Assembly: GCA_025201345.1 (NCBI GenBank)
Contig: JAIXMG010000026.1
Coordinates: 460,568 to 524,567 of the forward strand
Reading direction: 5' to 3'
Length of the DNA: 64,000 bases
DNA from: Thamnidium elegans
Lineage: Eukaryota > Mucoromycota > Mucoromycetes > Mucorales > Mucoraceae
Position numbers and translations under genes: made by a program. The notes beneath the pieces were generated by a model. It was not told the DNA's origin. It was given only the letters and a program-made list of their open reading frames with translations, and made no database searches. This document shows, one piece after another, positions 48,305 through 59,763 of this stretch. Positions within the stretch are counted from its first letter, which is position 1. Every line of letters begins with the position of its first letter.

Positions 48305-50987
48305 CTAGGCTGGCATATTATCAGAAAGATGTAATTTAGAAGAGGATTTGAAATTGGAACAAATTGACCAAATATGCGAAGCGAGTTTAGGTCGTTGTTC
48401 AGTAATTGCGGATAATTCCTTTTCATAGGGAATAAAGTAATAGGTACTTTGGGGATCTTTGGAAAGCCAGTTAAGTAAATGAGCAGCCACAAGAGCAATA
48501 CCTTGAATATCTGATGAATCTATCACCGTCGTTTTGTTCTTAATCGTGGGAGATGTGGCTGTGACAGGCGGTGTGCTTGTGGATGAGGATGATATATTGG
48601 ATGTAGGTGTAGATGGAGAAGATGAAAGTGAAGGTTCAGGGCTTTGTACTGGACTGTTATAGCAACTCTCTCCTATTTGATTATAGAAATGTGTCCGTAA
48701 ATGTGATACCCAATCATCTTTAGTCGTAAATAACTGTTGTGTGCAGTGAGACCAGCTACATACATATTGATCATTTTCCGTTGCAACCATATGATCATGT
48801 AATACATGCCGTTGAAGTGTAAAGGTATCATCAAATAAAAGTGAACATTGTGCCCATTTACAAGATATTTGTGGACCTACATATATAATTTGTCATTAGT
48901 ATTTATACATACATGAACATTTGTATAAAAAAAAAATCAACTTACGGTCTTGTAAAATACTCATCTTGATTTGAATACCGAGAATGTTCAATCCTTCAAC
49001 TACAGGAGAAGATTGTCCAGGACTAGCTAATAAAGGTTTTGCTTCAGAAGTAGTAGATGCCTTGGGAAATGCTATCTTCATAACAGTATAAAAATCACGC
49101 ATTTTTAAAGCCTTTTCTAAGCCAAATCTTGCCTCATATAAAAGATAAATATCGTCCAAAGATAACACACTGCTTCTATCTGCTACTTCAAATTTATCCT
49201 TTAACCATCCTAAACATCTAAAGGGTTCATCTAATTTCTGGTATACAGTTAAATCAGGTACACGAGGAACGACAGGCTGTTGTTGTTGTTGTTGTTGTTG
49301 CTGTTGTTGTAAAAACCCATTAGGTGTAGGTAATAAATCATCTTGAATAAATCGAGAACAAAAGTACTTTGATTTTGTCATTAATAAAGAAATCACTAAG
49401 CCGATATAAGCACTTGAATGAGAAGAAGTCAAGAATTGAGATCTGGATTGCACTGATGTACGTGTCTGTTGATAAATATATTCTAAAGCGGTGCCGACCA
49501 ACTCTTCGTCGTTTGATAATAACATTTGTGCAATACGGTTCATAACAGGGCTTGATTCTAAATAGGTACGATTGGTTGGGTTCATGGTTAACCAAGTTAA
49601 AGTACGAATGGAACCAATAACCAGGTATCGGTCATGGGCAGCAACTAAAGTATGTACACAGTTTAAACAAGGATCCTTTTCAGACGTTAATTCCATATGT
49701 GCAGCAATATTTTCCAATACATCCATTGAATGGCGTCCTAATTCAACATGACCTGTACTCATCGAAGTTTCTAATCCTTGTACTAAAATCTCCTTGACGA
49801 GCGTGTGTTTGGCCAATATAGGAATATAAGTAGCTAAAAACGAAAAGTTGCGAAGGATATGAAGTACTTTAAGAATGATTTCTAAAGTTCCTAATGAATC
49901 ACCGCTGTTAAGCTCTCCAATTAAAAGTGGTACCATGACTGAAAATTGATCGTCTAAGCCAGCGGTTGAATTGATTTCTTTCGACTCGTTTTCTTCCATA
50001 CTGCTCGTGTTCATCATATCCTTTAATGTATCGGTAGCGCTAGAAGGCAATGCGTTATCTGCGGCATGACTAGTCAAACATGGTTGAGCAAGAGATAATA
50101 GTAATTGAAGTAAAAACGGCGACTCTGCTAATTCTAACTTTTCTGGGCATTCAAATGACATATGTACAATTTCGTTTAAAGCCCAATCCACGTCTAACCG
50201 TTGACCAAACTGCAACGCAAATAAAATCCTATCCTTTTCATTGAATGTGTTGTTATCAGTTATAGGCTGTTCTATTACACTTGTTGTAATTGTATGTTGT
50301 AATTGTTCTTGTGCAGTAGCGTATATAGGTGGGTCCATATCCATATTACTGAAATCGAATAATAAAGGATTACTGTAATTTGTAACTGCATTTGTATCTA
50401 TTAACTTTTTCTTTTTGGCTGGTGATTTTACACTGGGTGATTTCTTTGATCCTACTTTATAAGCTTTACCGGCTAACGTAGAAGATTTATGAGCACCAGG
50501 ACCTAATAATTCTTTCGGTGGTTGCCAATCCTTTCTCCATAATTTTTCTTCCTCCCAACCCAGCTAATAAACAAGTTAAAAAAATAAATAAACAATTACA
50601 GCATATATTATATAATATAATTGATTTTACCAAATTTCGTATATATACACCTTTTAAAATATAAGCACTATTGGTACAAGTAGATGGGAATTTAAATATA
50701 TCACCCACTTGTTTCCAGCCTCTATTTTTCGTTACTTCATCAAAGCCACCTGAAGCTGCTACCACTTGAAATATTTTATATAAATCTAATCTTCTACCAC
50801 CTAATACCGGTTCCGCTTGAAGTGTCGTTCTAAAATAATAAAATTATATAAATATATATAACTCAATTCGGAAAGAAAAAGGTATACGTCAGTTTTCTTA
50901 CCCTTTCATTACATGAAACTGCTTTAGTTCTTTGATAAAGTTGACATATTCTGGCGTACGGTCTATTGTATCACGCAACCTCGTCAT
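48305..50987 (-). CDS. RSC9: RSC9/ARID2-like chromatin-remodelling subunit
   Basis: Rsc9/ARID2 is a DNA-binding subunit of the RSC/PBAF SWI/SNF remodeller. Four minus-strand exons (50987-50902, 50829-50631, 50563-48946, 48876-48305) join to 824 residues. Domains in order: ARID (RTPEYVNFIKELKQFHVMKG, LDLYKIFQVVAASGGFDEVT, then RGWKQVGDIF); a long armadillo-like helical region (about residues 190-480); a poly-Gln tract; an RFX-like winged helix (CLGWLKDKFEVADRSSVLSL, DIYLLYEARFG); and two C2H2 fingers (CKWAQC...HVLHDH and CSWSHC...HLRTH) near the C-terminus. This is the ARID2 arrangement. The ARID is cut by two introns and is missed in single frames. The stop is 232 nt from that of the convergent Lines gene. 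Confidence 0.93.
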
Positions 50988-52189
50988 TGAAAATATATTG
51001 TATTGTTCTCACTTTTGTTGCAGGAGAAAGTTAAATTCGCTCTCTTTTTTTCTTCTTCTTCTTCTTCTTAGTGGAGAGTTTTAAAAAGTATATAACAAAA
51101 AGAACGTGTTTTTCTCGTTTTTAAGTTTATACTGTTTCCTCAATGAATGAAAAAAATAAAAAAAAGGTTGTTGTACTTGATGTAGTTTAACTTTAAAAAA
51201 ATAATATATAAAAAAAAAAAAAAAGAGTACATACTTTTTTTTCTTGTGGCTTATATAGAGCTTGAGTTATTGAAAAGCATTACTTTCGGTGCAATTGGTG
51301 CGGTTTCTCAAATCATTGTTTGACATTCATTAAATATGTTTATTGTTTCATATCGTTGTGATCAGGCGAATTATTTGAACCCTGTAAGGCTTTGTGTGTA
51401 CACATGAGGCATAGTATAGATCTACGTCGCAACATTGATGTTACTCCATATATTTGATAAAAAAAGCTTATTCTTATTTTGCAACTTTGGTGTTTGAAAT
51501 GCCTTGATCTGTTATTTAGAATACATATCAATTAATTGCTTTAGTTACGACTATTTATATACCAAGTACAGTTTCTACACAACAAATTCAGAAGAAATTC
51601 GTCCCTTAAATCAAACAGTCAATGGGATAATTATATATTCAGCAATAAAAATATTGTACAAGTATCTTTTTTTTTTAGTGCTTATTCCAAGTGACGATAT
51701 AATATAGTTTTGTGATACATCCATAAATAAGCAGTGGCTTATAAGTAATGTAATTAGAAGTAAATAGTTCAAATATTTGCACCAAAGTATCTGACAAGTA
51801 AAAAACAATACTACCAGTTACGAGTGTGGAGCGTTTTGGTTCATACAAAAATATTTACTGCGCTTATGCCAAACTACAACTATTAGTAACTGAACAATAT
51901 ATATGTGGGGGGTTTTTTTAACCATCCTTTTGCTGTTACACTCTTCAATGTACAATTAAGTTATCGTTTGTAATTCATTTGGTCATTATTTTGAAAATCA
52001 CTGCTAAGAAAAAAAGCTCATTGAGTATCCGATTTTAAAAAATCGCTCACATAAGAAAACACTGCTAATTTCAGCAGCTATAAGAAATAATGGTCTTTAA
52101 TTTATTAAAAAACAGAAAACGCGTTTCGGACCCAAGTTGTATAATACAAAATAGTTGTTTCGAATACATCTTTGATAAAAAAAATTAAA
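50988..52189. other. Start of the gene-poor region
   Basis: Upstream of RSC9 there is a CTT repeat (about 51053-51069) and then no supportable gene. Small open frames near 51340-51808 overlap on both strands and look spurious. Confidence 0.5.
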
Positions 52190-52880
52190 AACGTACTTTT
52201 TTTTGTTTTTTTTTCGATTTTCATTTTTGGGGGTCAACCCCTTTTGTTTTTTGGCCAAAAATCACGGTTTTTTTGCGATTACTCCGGATCTAAGTTTTTT
52301 TTTTTTGTAGAAAAAACAAGGATAGTAAAGTACTCTTTTAGACGCATTTAATACATTTTAAATAAAATTTTTAATTCAAAAATTGAAAGAGTAATCACTG
52401 TTTAAAATAACTTTTTTTTTTTTTGGAAAAAATGACACGCGTTTTTTGTGTAACAATTTTTCTTGATTTTTTCTTTTACGTGATTACATAGAATATATTT
52501 TTCTATTACTATTTTTGGTTATAGCAACGATTATAGATCTTTAAAAACCCTTTATTGTTTATTTATAAATAAAAGTGCTACAACTAAAACTGAGCGAGAG
52601 AACACGCTTTAAAGAAAACGCTGTTTTAAGTTCCGCTTAACTCAAATTTTAGTAAAAAAAAAAACGTCCCTAAACATTGATCACTCGCTCAGTGTTTTTA
52701 GTAAAAATATACTTTTAGATGGATTGGATGCGTCTAAAAAAGTACTTTATTAGAATTGTTTTTTCACAAATAAAAGCAAAGTAGATCGGGAGTAATTGCA
52801 AAAAATATGAGAAAAAAAATCGAAAAACAAAAGGGGTTGACCCCCAAAATAATCAAAAATGGCCAAAAATGAACAGCCGA
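52190..52880. repeat. Long imperfect palindrome (foldback/MITE-like)
   Basis: The left part (about 52190-52350, with GGGGGTCAACCCCTTTTG at 52229-52246) reappears in inverted form in the right part (about 52720-52870, with CAAAAGGGGTTGACCCCC at 52828-52845). Further paired blocks are AAAGTACTCTTTTAGACGCA (left, near 52329) against TGCGTCTAAAAAAGTACTTT (right, near 52727), and ACTGAGCGAG (near 52590) against CTCGCTCAGT (near 52684), so the symmetry runs through to a centre near 52.6 kb. No ORF is inside. This suits a non-autonomous foldback element or MITE. Exact ends and target-site duplications are not resolved. Confidence 0.65.
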
Positions 52881-53515
52881 AAAAAAGTAGAAAAAATCGA
52901 GAAAAATATAAAATAACAAGCGATTTTCAATATTTGATGTTAAAGACAATGACTTGATGACTAACTTTCACTAAATAACTTGGACAAAAGTACCATTTCC
53001 TGACTTTTAATTATACACAGAAAACACCTTATTTTAAACACTAATAAAATTACTTTTTTAGAAGTGATGCCTGAATGTTCGTATAAAAACGACTGTTTTA
53101 AAAGGATAACGGACGAACAATGATGGGTTATAATAATTTAAATAGCCCCTAAACCAGCCCAAGCTATTGTATAGAAAAATGTACTGTGTATATTATTCTA
53201 CGAAAGCTCAAGCATTAAATTCTATTAAAAACTTTATTGTTATCAATTAAAATAGTACAGAGCTATGTATTAAAATGACGCATAGTTAATTATTTTATAT
53301 GATTTATTTCATTATACCCTCTCTCTCTATCATTTCAATTCTTATTCTTTTTTTGTTTATGAATAATATTGGTAAATAATACACTCTTGAAGACTAGAAG
53401 CTTTCATATAATTTCTTCGTAAATTAAATAAACACATCTCGAAAATGGTTGAAGACTTCCTTTTTATATATTTAGTAGTTTTGTTAAATTGTATTCTACC
53501 CTGAAATCGAATAGT
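52881..53515. other. Intergenic, no feature
   Basis: A+T-rich, no coding sequence or clear repeat. It lies between the palindrome and the possible transposon end. Confidence 0.4.
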
Positions 53516-53632
53516 GGTAATAGTGGGGTTAAGGCGGGCGGCAGAAGAAGGTGTCCTGGAGAAATCCACCCTTAAATAGGACCTACCCTTAAATCGAACA
53601 CCTTTAAATAGAGCCGCTACTGTACAGCTAAA
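53516..53632 (-). mobile_element. Possible pogo/Tigger-type transposon end (solo relic)
   Basis: Read on the minus strand, the segment begins CAGTAGCGGCTCTATTTAAA and then carries three spaced copies of a C(T/G)ATTTAA(A/G)GG unit. The CAGT...CTC start followed by repeated ATTTAA-type subterminal units resembles ends of pogo/Tigger Tc1-mariner elements, known from memory only. No transposase lies next to it, so at most this is a relic or a MITE end. Confidence 0.35.
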
Positions 53633-53639
53633 ATGATAT

Positions 53640-54255
53640 TAATTTAGTCACGGACCCTTTCTTTTAATGTTATAACTATTGTAAAGCCTTTATTTATTTT
53701 TATTGAAATAAAGTAGAGGCTTATAAGAGAAAGTATGGTGTATATTAAGAAAAAAGATTATATATAAAAAGGGTTATAAGAGTTATAAAATGGAAAACTG
53801 ACCACTATATTCAAAATTGCCGCATATGTACCCAACGACTTATTCATATTATGTTATAGTTGTATGGATAATGTTGTCCAAAATCAGATTAAACATTTTG
53901 AATAGGTGGCCGGGAATAAGACAATGGGATTCAAGGGGTGTTGTATGTACTTACTAAATTAAGATATCCGGTATGGCGTGCGTTGTATCCAAGTCGACAA
54001 ATAAATTACTTTTTTACTTTTTTTTATTAAACAAACAAAAATGGGTTATAATACTTTAAAATCTACAAGCGAGAGAGCAAAACATTTTATAAACCATATT
54101 TACCTGCCGTAAGTCGGCTCTTGATCGTGACTACCTTTTACGAAGATCCTGTGGCAATGGTCAGATCAAGCTATGTATTTCGGAACTGACTCGTTTTTTT
54201 CCGGGCCATACCGCTCATATATTCTTGGGGTTCAATACAATTGTAAGTATACATG

Positions 54256-54293
<38 letters not shown>

Positions 54294-54480
54294 GCGGAAT
54301 AATAGTGTTATGCATCTATCAGTAAGAAGATGTTATATAATTTTAAAAACATTATTTAAAATATTTATTTGAAAAAAAAAGTAGTTTTATTTATTTATTT
54401 AAAGCGTGTTTCTCTTGGTTCTCAAAGCAGACCTTTTTATACATGTATAAAAAAGAACACTTTGATACTAACAGGATCAG
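53640..54480. other. Region with a possible decayed exon and a GA microsatellite
   Basis: Contains an ATG at 54041 followed by a short frame. A G+C-richer frame of about 44 codons (54113-54243: LDRDYLLRRSCGNGQIKLCI.. to a GTAAGT donor) reads like protein. A GA microsatellite lies at 54261-54290. Not enough to call a gene. Confidence 0.3.
54261..54290. repeat. GA microsatellite
   Basis: About 15 GA units following a GTAAGT donor-like site. Confidence 0.8.
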
Positions 54481-55079
54481 CCACGGGAAGGCGGAAACAC
54501 ATCTGATCCCATCCCAGATGCTACGGCGCTGTACATGAACAGTGTACCCTAATTTGAGCTGAGGACTGGCTATAAATATCGCAGAAAACTAGAACTACCA
54601 GATAGAAGCATACAGCGCCAAAGTATATTACACGTAAGCACACGACAGCACTTCTTCTAGTTGGCTCACCGTCAATAACCACGGCGGTTCTGGGATGGTA
54701 CATACTTCCTCAAGTTAGCAGGAGATACGCGATTCGGGTGGACCTAAACGACTCCTGATAACCTAACCTTATTATACAAGTTATACTTCAGTACCAGCAA
54801 CTCCTTTGTACAGATGCGATAAATCGAACCACCGTGGCTTCACGAAAAGACACCTAGATGCAGACAATCTTTCCAATCTTAATCCCACCTTCAGATCTGG
54901 AATCACCTGTTTCCACTTACGATTTCTTGACATGGTTTTCAAACTATAATTACCCGATCCTCACCACGGATCAGGGAACACCGTCACCAAGATTTACAAC
55001 CAACCCAAGTTCTTTTTTACCGATCCAGTATCGACTATAAGAGGGAGACCAAAGAATACCAGCGTTTTTTTTTTTTTTT

Positions 55080-55117
55080 TTGGTTTTTGGTTTTTGGTTT
55101 TTGGTTTTTGGTTTTTA
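55080..55117. repeat. Heptamer GGTTTTT array
   Basis: About five GGTTTTT units after a T run. It is not the TTAGGG telomere repeat; it may come from replication slippage. Confidence 0.7.
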
Positions 55118-55149
55118 CCAAAGTGACCAGCACCTTATTTTTTTTTTGG

Positions 55150-55345
55150 CGACAAAATGTCCAGCATTGTAGTGATATAAAAGGACAGGCGGACAGAAGA
55201 GAGAGGGACAGAAAGAGCGGAAGGAGTTTTTTTTTACAAAATGTCCAGCATTGTTACGAGAGAGAGAGAGAGAGAGACGCGGGCAGAAGAGACAAGGACA
55301 AAAGAGTGGAAAGAGTTTTTGGACAAAATGTCCAGCATTTGTAGT
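55150..55345 (+). repeat. Three tandem units of about 85 bp with ACAAAATGTCCAGCATT
   Basis: ACAAAATGTCCAGCATT starts at 55152, 55236 and 55323, spaced 84 and 87 nt. Each copy is followed by a purine-rich stretch (GGACAGAAGAG-like). In copies 1 and 3 the core is set in an imperfect palindrome GGACAAAATGTCC (exact in copy 3). Confidence 0.7.
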
Positions 55346-55929
55346 ATAAAGGAATGTAAGTTTTTTTTTTTTTTTTTTTTTTTTTTTTGGCCGGTATTCT
55401 TTAGAATCCTCAAATAGAGGACACTTTCACAGTAATAGGAACTTGAGAAGGAAGTAAACCAAGGATTAAGCGAACCCGTCACCAAGGATCAGATCAAGTA
55501 ATTACAGTTAAAAAATCAGAGGTCAAGAAACCAGGGAAACAGACGGAACCATCACATCCAGTGAAACCAAGATTAGAAAGAAAGTCCACACCTAGGGCTT
55601 TTCGATCCACCACAGCAGTAAGATCATCACATCCATACGTCAGAGCCACCAGTACATCCACATAACAAGTATAACAAGGCGTCGGTCATCAGGTGTCGTT
55701 TAGTCTCACCCGAATCGCGTATCTCCTGCTAACTTGAGGAAGTATGTACCATCCCAGAGCCACCGCGGTGATCAACTAGTGAGCACAACCGGAAGAAGCG
55801 TTGTCTTGTACCCCGCGCATACTTATGACGACGTACGCACTACCATACAGCCTAGAAGACGCGGTATAGAGAGTATCAATCCATCACGAGGTTTCAAAGA
55901 ACGCCCATTTCGGATACAGCAGTAGGACC

Positions 55930-57271
55930 TGGGATAAAAAAGAAAAGTGTGAGTAAGTTGAAATAAAACTAGTATGTACATACCTTATTTCAGAAGTGAT
56001 AAAGAAGTAAAGAAAGAGTGGGAAAAAAAGTCTTTTTTTTTTTTCTCAAATAAAAATAGAAACAAGATCACGTCACATAGAAAAGTGAGGAAGGGTAATT
56101 CATGTACTCATAAAAAGCACAGCATTTTTTTTTTTTTTTTTTTTTGAACAGTATGACCCAAAAAAATTTGGCGTATTAGAAACTATAGTAAATTAAAAAG
56201 ATGGTGATCCTTTACAATGAAAGAACTACTCGTTTTAACATATATCTCTGCATTTATTTTGATTAAGAAAGAGAGCATTGATTAAATGTATTGGGAGGGC
56301 GAGTTTAACTTTTGTTTTGGTTGATGAAAAAAAAACTACATCATTATTTACTTTTTGTTCGAACCTATAGAATACTAATATATATGTTGGACTAGTAAAA
56401 AAAGAGTAATTATTAAAAGAAAAAAAAAATGTTACACTTGAAGAGGGCGTTTTCTTTCTTTTGACTTTCATGGTAAAGGCTAATTATTACTAAACTAAAA
56501 ACAAAGCTATAAAGAGAGATTTTTATTTTTATTTACTTTTTCAGATAGTTTCTGAAACTCTTTAAAATGCTGTCAAAATAATTTTAACGCGTTTGATTCT
56601 GTTCTTTTCGAAGACTTTCTTCTGACTATGATTTTCTTTGTTATCAACGTGATAGTTCATTAGATGCTTTTAATTTAACGTCATTTTTCTTTCAAGCCAC
56701 ATATTATCTTCCCTGACAACCGATATGTACATATGATAGTTTTGGATAAGTTAAGATGTTATTCGAAAGTAGCAGTCTTATATATACAACTACGGAAAGA
56801 AACCGGTTAAACGCTTCTTCTTTTTTTTCTTAAGAAAAATAAAGCCTTGCATATATTGACAACAGTAATTATGTAGTGTGTGCATGAAAAAAAAAGGTGC
56901 GACGCTGAAGAGCATCCTTATGTGGCTTTTCACATCACGGGTCTTTTGTCCTGGAGGTTTACAAATAAATAAATAATATAAGGTTCAAGCTCTTGACAAA
57001 ATGGTCTGTGCTGCGAAATCAATAACTATGGTTGCACTAAATTTTTTTTTGCGTTTCATCCCCTATTCTTCCTTTGAATATAAGTACAACAAGGTAAAAA
57101 AAAGTGTCTTTTTTTTTTCTTTATTATTTTCACTTTTTTTTATATATATTATCGCTACCGCTGTCACTTTTTATTTTCCCTTTATAGCCTTACAGCGAAT
57201 TTTTTTTAAAACACCAACTTATTTAAAGCACCTACTTTTTTTTTTATCTTTTTTATAAAAAGTTAGTAACT
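55930..57271. other. Intergenic region upstream of the Tyr/Asp-repeat gene
   Basis: No convincing gene. An ATG frame at 57001-57258 is mostly poly-T coded hydrophobic sequence with a GTAAAA donor-like site; it could be a 5' leader of the next gene but is not supported. T-rich tracts lead to the ATG at 57272. Confidence 0.4.
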
Positions 57272-58126
57272 ATGGATTCTAAAGCAACTCAAGGAGGTTG
57301 TCTTGGTTATATGTATAGCTGTTTCCAAAGCTTGAAGGATTCATTCAAGGACTATCATGCTTATGCCAGTGGCTATGACTTTCATCAATATGCATGCTAT
57401 GCAAAAGACTCTGAATTTAAACTTCATTACAATCCACCAATCAAAACTAGGAATATCCAGGAACTTGTAAACGAGCCTGTACCATTAAAGGAGGGTATGA
57501 AGACATTAGCCAATAATATTGTCGATAATGTAGCACATACTTTCGCTTGTGGCATTTTCGCCCTCACAAGCCTTATTTGCTCAGAAAAAAAACATATTGA
57601 AAGTTACCTCTGTCCTAAAAAGGCCAGTACTTTTAATGTATATTATATTGATGAATATGGAACTGATAGTGAAGAAGGAGAAGTCTTGCCCTCAGATACA
57701 TGTATTGACGAAGATGAATACTACTGTATTGATGAATGTGATATTGGTGAATATGATATGTATATTGATGAGTATAATATGAATATGAATGAATATGATA
57801 TGGATGTCGATGAATATAATATTGAAGAATATGATATGTGTGACACTGATATCTTGTCCCCGGGTACGTGTATCAATGATGACGATACTCAATATCCTCA
57901 CGCAAGAACTTTTGACAAATCTTGGGGTTTTATTGATTATGACGACTTATCTGTTGAATTCAAGGATACAACTCTTGCTCCAAAGCGTTCACAAAAGGCC
58001 ATCGACATATCATTTCAGATTTTGTCTCAAGCAAAAAAGGACTATTTTAAAAGATTTTGTTCCAAACCAAAGCAAAATCTTTCTCGCCAAAAGAAACTCC
58101 TCGCCAGATTTGTTTCTTCGACATAA
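57272..58126 (+). CDS. Orphan protein with acidic Tyr/Asp/Glu-rich repeats
   Basis: Single-exon, 284 residues, starting ATG-GAT after an A-rich leader, with non-biased codon use at the ends, which supports a real gene. Residues about 1-125 are mixed and Cys-containing (CLGYMYSCFQSLKDSFKDYH, then ACGIFALTSLICSE). Residues about 125-195 are a run of degenerate 5-10-residue units built on Y/C-I-D-E-Y/D-N/D-M/I (for example YDMYIDEYNMNMNEYDMDVD), bracketed by two similar motifs, SDTCIDEDE and PGTCINDDD. The C-terminus is basic (PKRSQKAIDIS.. to KLLARFVSST). No signal peptide or membrane helix is clear. I do not recognise the family. The acidic Tyr/Asp repeats could bind divalent metal, but this is only a guess. 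Confidence 0.6.
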   Translation: MDSKATQGGCLGYMYSCFQSLKDSFKDYHAYASGYDFHQYACYAKDSEFKLHYNPPIKTRNIQELVNEPVPLKEGMKTLANNIVDNVAHTFACGIFALTSLICSEKKHIESYLCPKKASTFNVYYIDEYGTDSEEGEVLPSDTCIDEDEYYCIDECDIGEYDMYIDEYNMNMNEYDMDVDEYNIEEYDMCDTDILSPGTCINDDDTQYPHARTFDKSWGFIDYDDLSVEFKDTTLAPKRSQKAIDISFQILSQAKKDYFKRFCSKPKQNLSRQKKLLARFVSST

Positions 58127-59278
58127 AAAATCTTTCGCAGATTTGTTCTAAAAGTCCTTTGAAATTTGTTTAAAGAAATCTTTCATTATTTGTCTCTCCA
58201 GATTTGTTCCAAAAAAAAAAATCTTTCAAGATTTGTGTCTTCATTTTTTATTTCGAGAGTAAAAAATGAAAAAAAAAAAAACATACATATTATTCTTCAT
58301 ATTCTACATTTCACACAACAAATTCATTCCCTTATATATTTTTTTTTATCCCCCTACTATCATATTATTACCTAATAAATAAAAAACCTTTTTATTCTTA
58401 ACCGTTCTCAAAGTTGAGTCTTAATAGTTTTTAAAGTTGTTAGTAAGGTTACTTTGACGAGAAATATAATGTTCTAACAGATAACACACAGTATTCATCG
58501 GATTTGGGTATACAAACAGCAGATCTTATTTTATGGTGTAATTAGACCATATGAGGCGAATACATTTTTCTTAAAAAAAAAATAATTATAATAATAAACT
58601 CTTAATAATACATGATGTATTGGCACTATGAACAGATTTTGGACTTTTTTTTTTCGTGGATAACATTAAGTTGTAGCTATTTATTTGGATTACACTAGCA
58701 GATGGTATGTTAGTATTTTTTTTCAAGTTTGGGAATAAGTTTATTAAAAAAATCATAAAGGTCAGTGACTATTTAAGTTATTCTTAGTTTCAGTAAACTA
58801 AGTTATGAGAGGCAGTATATTATATTATCAACATAAAGTTTATTACAGCATTAGTAGTAGATATCTTAATACATATTTTGCTTAATAATTCGATAAGACC
58901 CTTTATATAGTGCCAAAACTACCCTTTATTTCCTAAAATCTTGAAATAACAGGGTAAATTCTTAATACACGGTCAATTTACACGGTCGATCAAAAAAAGT
59001 ATGACGTTTCATAAAATGTAATCTTGCGTGAATCAAGTCGGAACAACAGATAAACACATACAGTATAATAAAAATGATTAACTAACGTATGTAAATAAGA
59101 GCATATGAAGCAAAGAGTAGTATATTACACCACGATGAGTAAATATCACATGAGTAAACAAATATATTAAGGGTTAGGTAATAAAAATAATTGTAAATAA
59201 ATAAGATTTTAAATCCTTAATTTGGAATACTATAAAATAGATACACAATAGTAACACAACTATTACACGAAGTTATTA
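58127..59278. other. Intergenic region with AGATTTGTTC repeats near its start
   Basis: From about 58050 to 58240 the motifs AATCTTTC and AGATTTGTT(C/T) recur several times, continuing out of the 3' end of the coding region into the trailer. This suggests local duplication at the gene's end. Beyond 58260 nothing is identified. Confidence 0.45.
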
Positions 59279-59474
59279 ATCCGAGAACGGCCCAAGCTAC
59301 GTCGTTGTACCACTTTGGAAACAAGTTTTAAAGCAGAACTTCTCCCTTCTTGATCTTTCGTCCGAAGATATGTACAAGTCATTACGACATTTAAAGGTTC
59401 CTGAAGATATTCGTGACGCCAAGAAATATTTCTCAGTCCTTTCCACTACTATGGATTATTTACTGGTAACATGG
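59279..59474 (+). pseudogene. Orphan coding fragment (exon relic)
   Basis: A frame of about 64 codons reads like genuine protein (PSYVVVPLWKQVLKQNFSLL, then EDMYKSLRHLKVPEDIRDAK) and ends at a GTAACA donor-like site. An in-frame TAA lies just before it and no ATG start is evident. It does not join the gene that starts at 59764. Best read as a broken exon of a lost gene. Confidence 0.4.
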
Positions 59475-59763
59475 AACTGATAACTTGTCCTCTTATCCTC
59501 TTTTCCAAAACGAGCCCTACTTCTTATGGATAATCATTTCTCAACAGATTCTCCCTTTTATAATTTCATTAACGTGTAACAAATAATTACTTTTATAAAA
59601 ACTACTTGTACAAAAAAAAAAAACTTCTCTGTATCTGCATGAAACAAATAGTAGTATAATTACGCCATGATGAGTTAAGATACCATATGAATAAATAGAC
59701 CCCATAATAAAAGGAATAAAATTTATAACCTTGAGATTAATTTTTTTTTTGCCTCTTTTCACA

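Larger units (their letters stand above)
54630..55830. mobile_element. Element with long inverted arms around tandem repeats
   Basis: Bases 54689-54739 and 55708-55758 are exact reverse complements over 51 bases, and weaker similarity extends outward to about 54640 and 55800, giving arms of roughly 120 nt. The 0.95-kb interior is clearly less A+T-rich than the surroundings at its edges. It includes a 60-codon open frame (54858-55040), a GGTTTTT heptamer array (55080-55117) and three tandem units near 55150-55340. There is no recognisable transposase. It fits a non-autonomous foldback-type DNA transposon, or two inverted copies of a smaller repeat. Confidence 0.55.

Noticed and set aside
55080..55117. 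Telomere repeat
   Set aside because: The unit is GGTTTTT, not TTAGGG, and it sits inside a repeat element.
57001..57258. 85-codon membrane-like frame
   Set aside because: It is mainly coded by T runs, and no splice partner could be shown.
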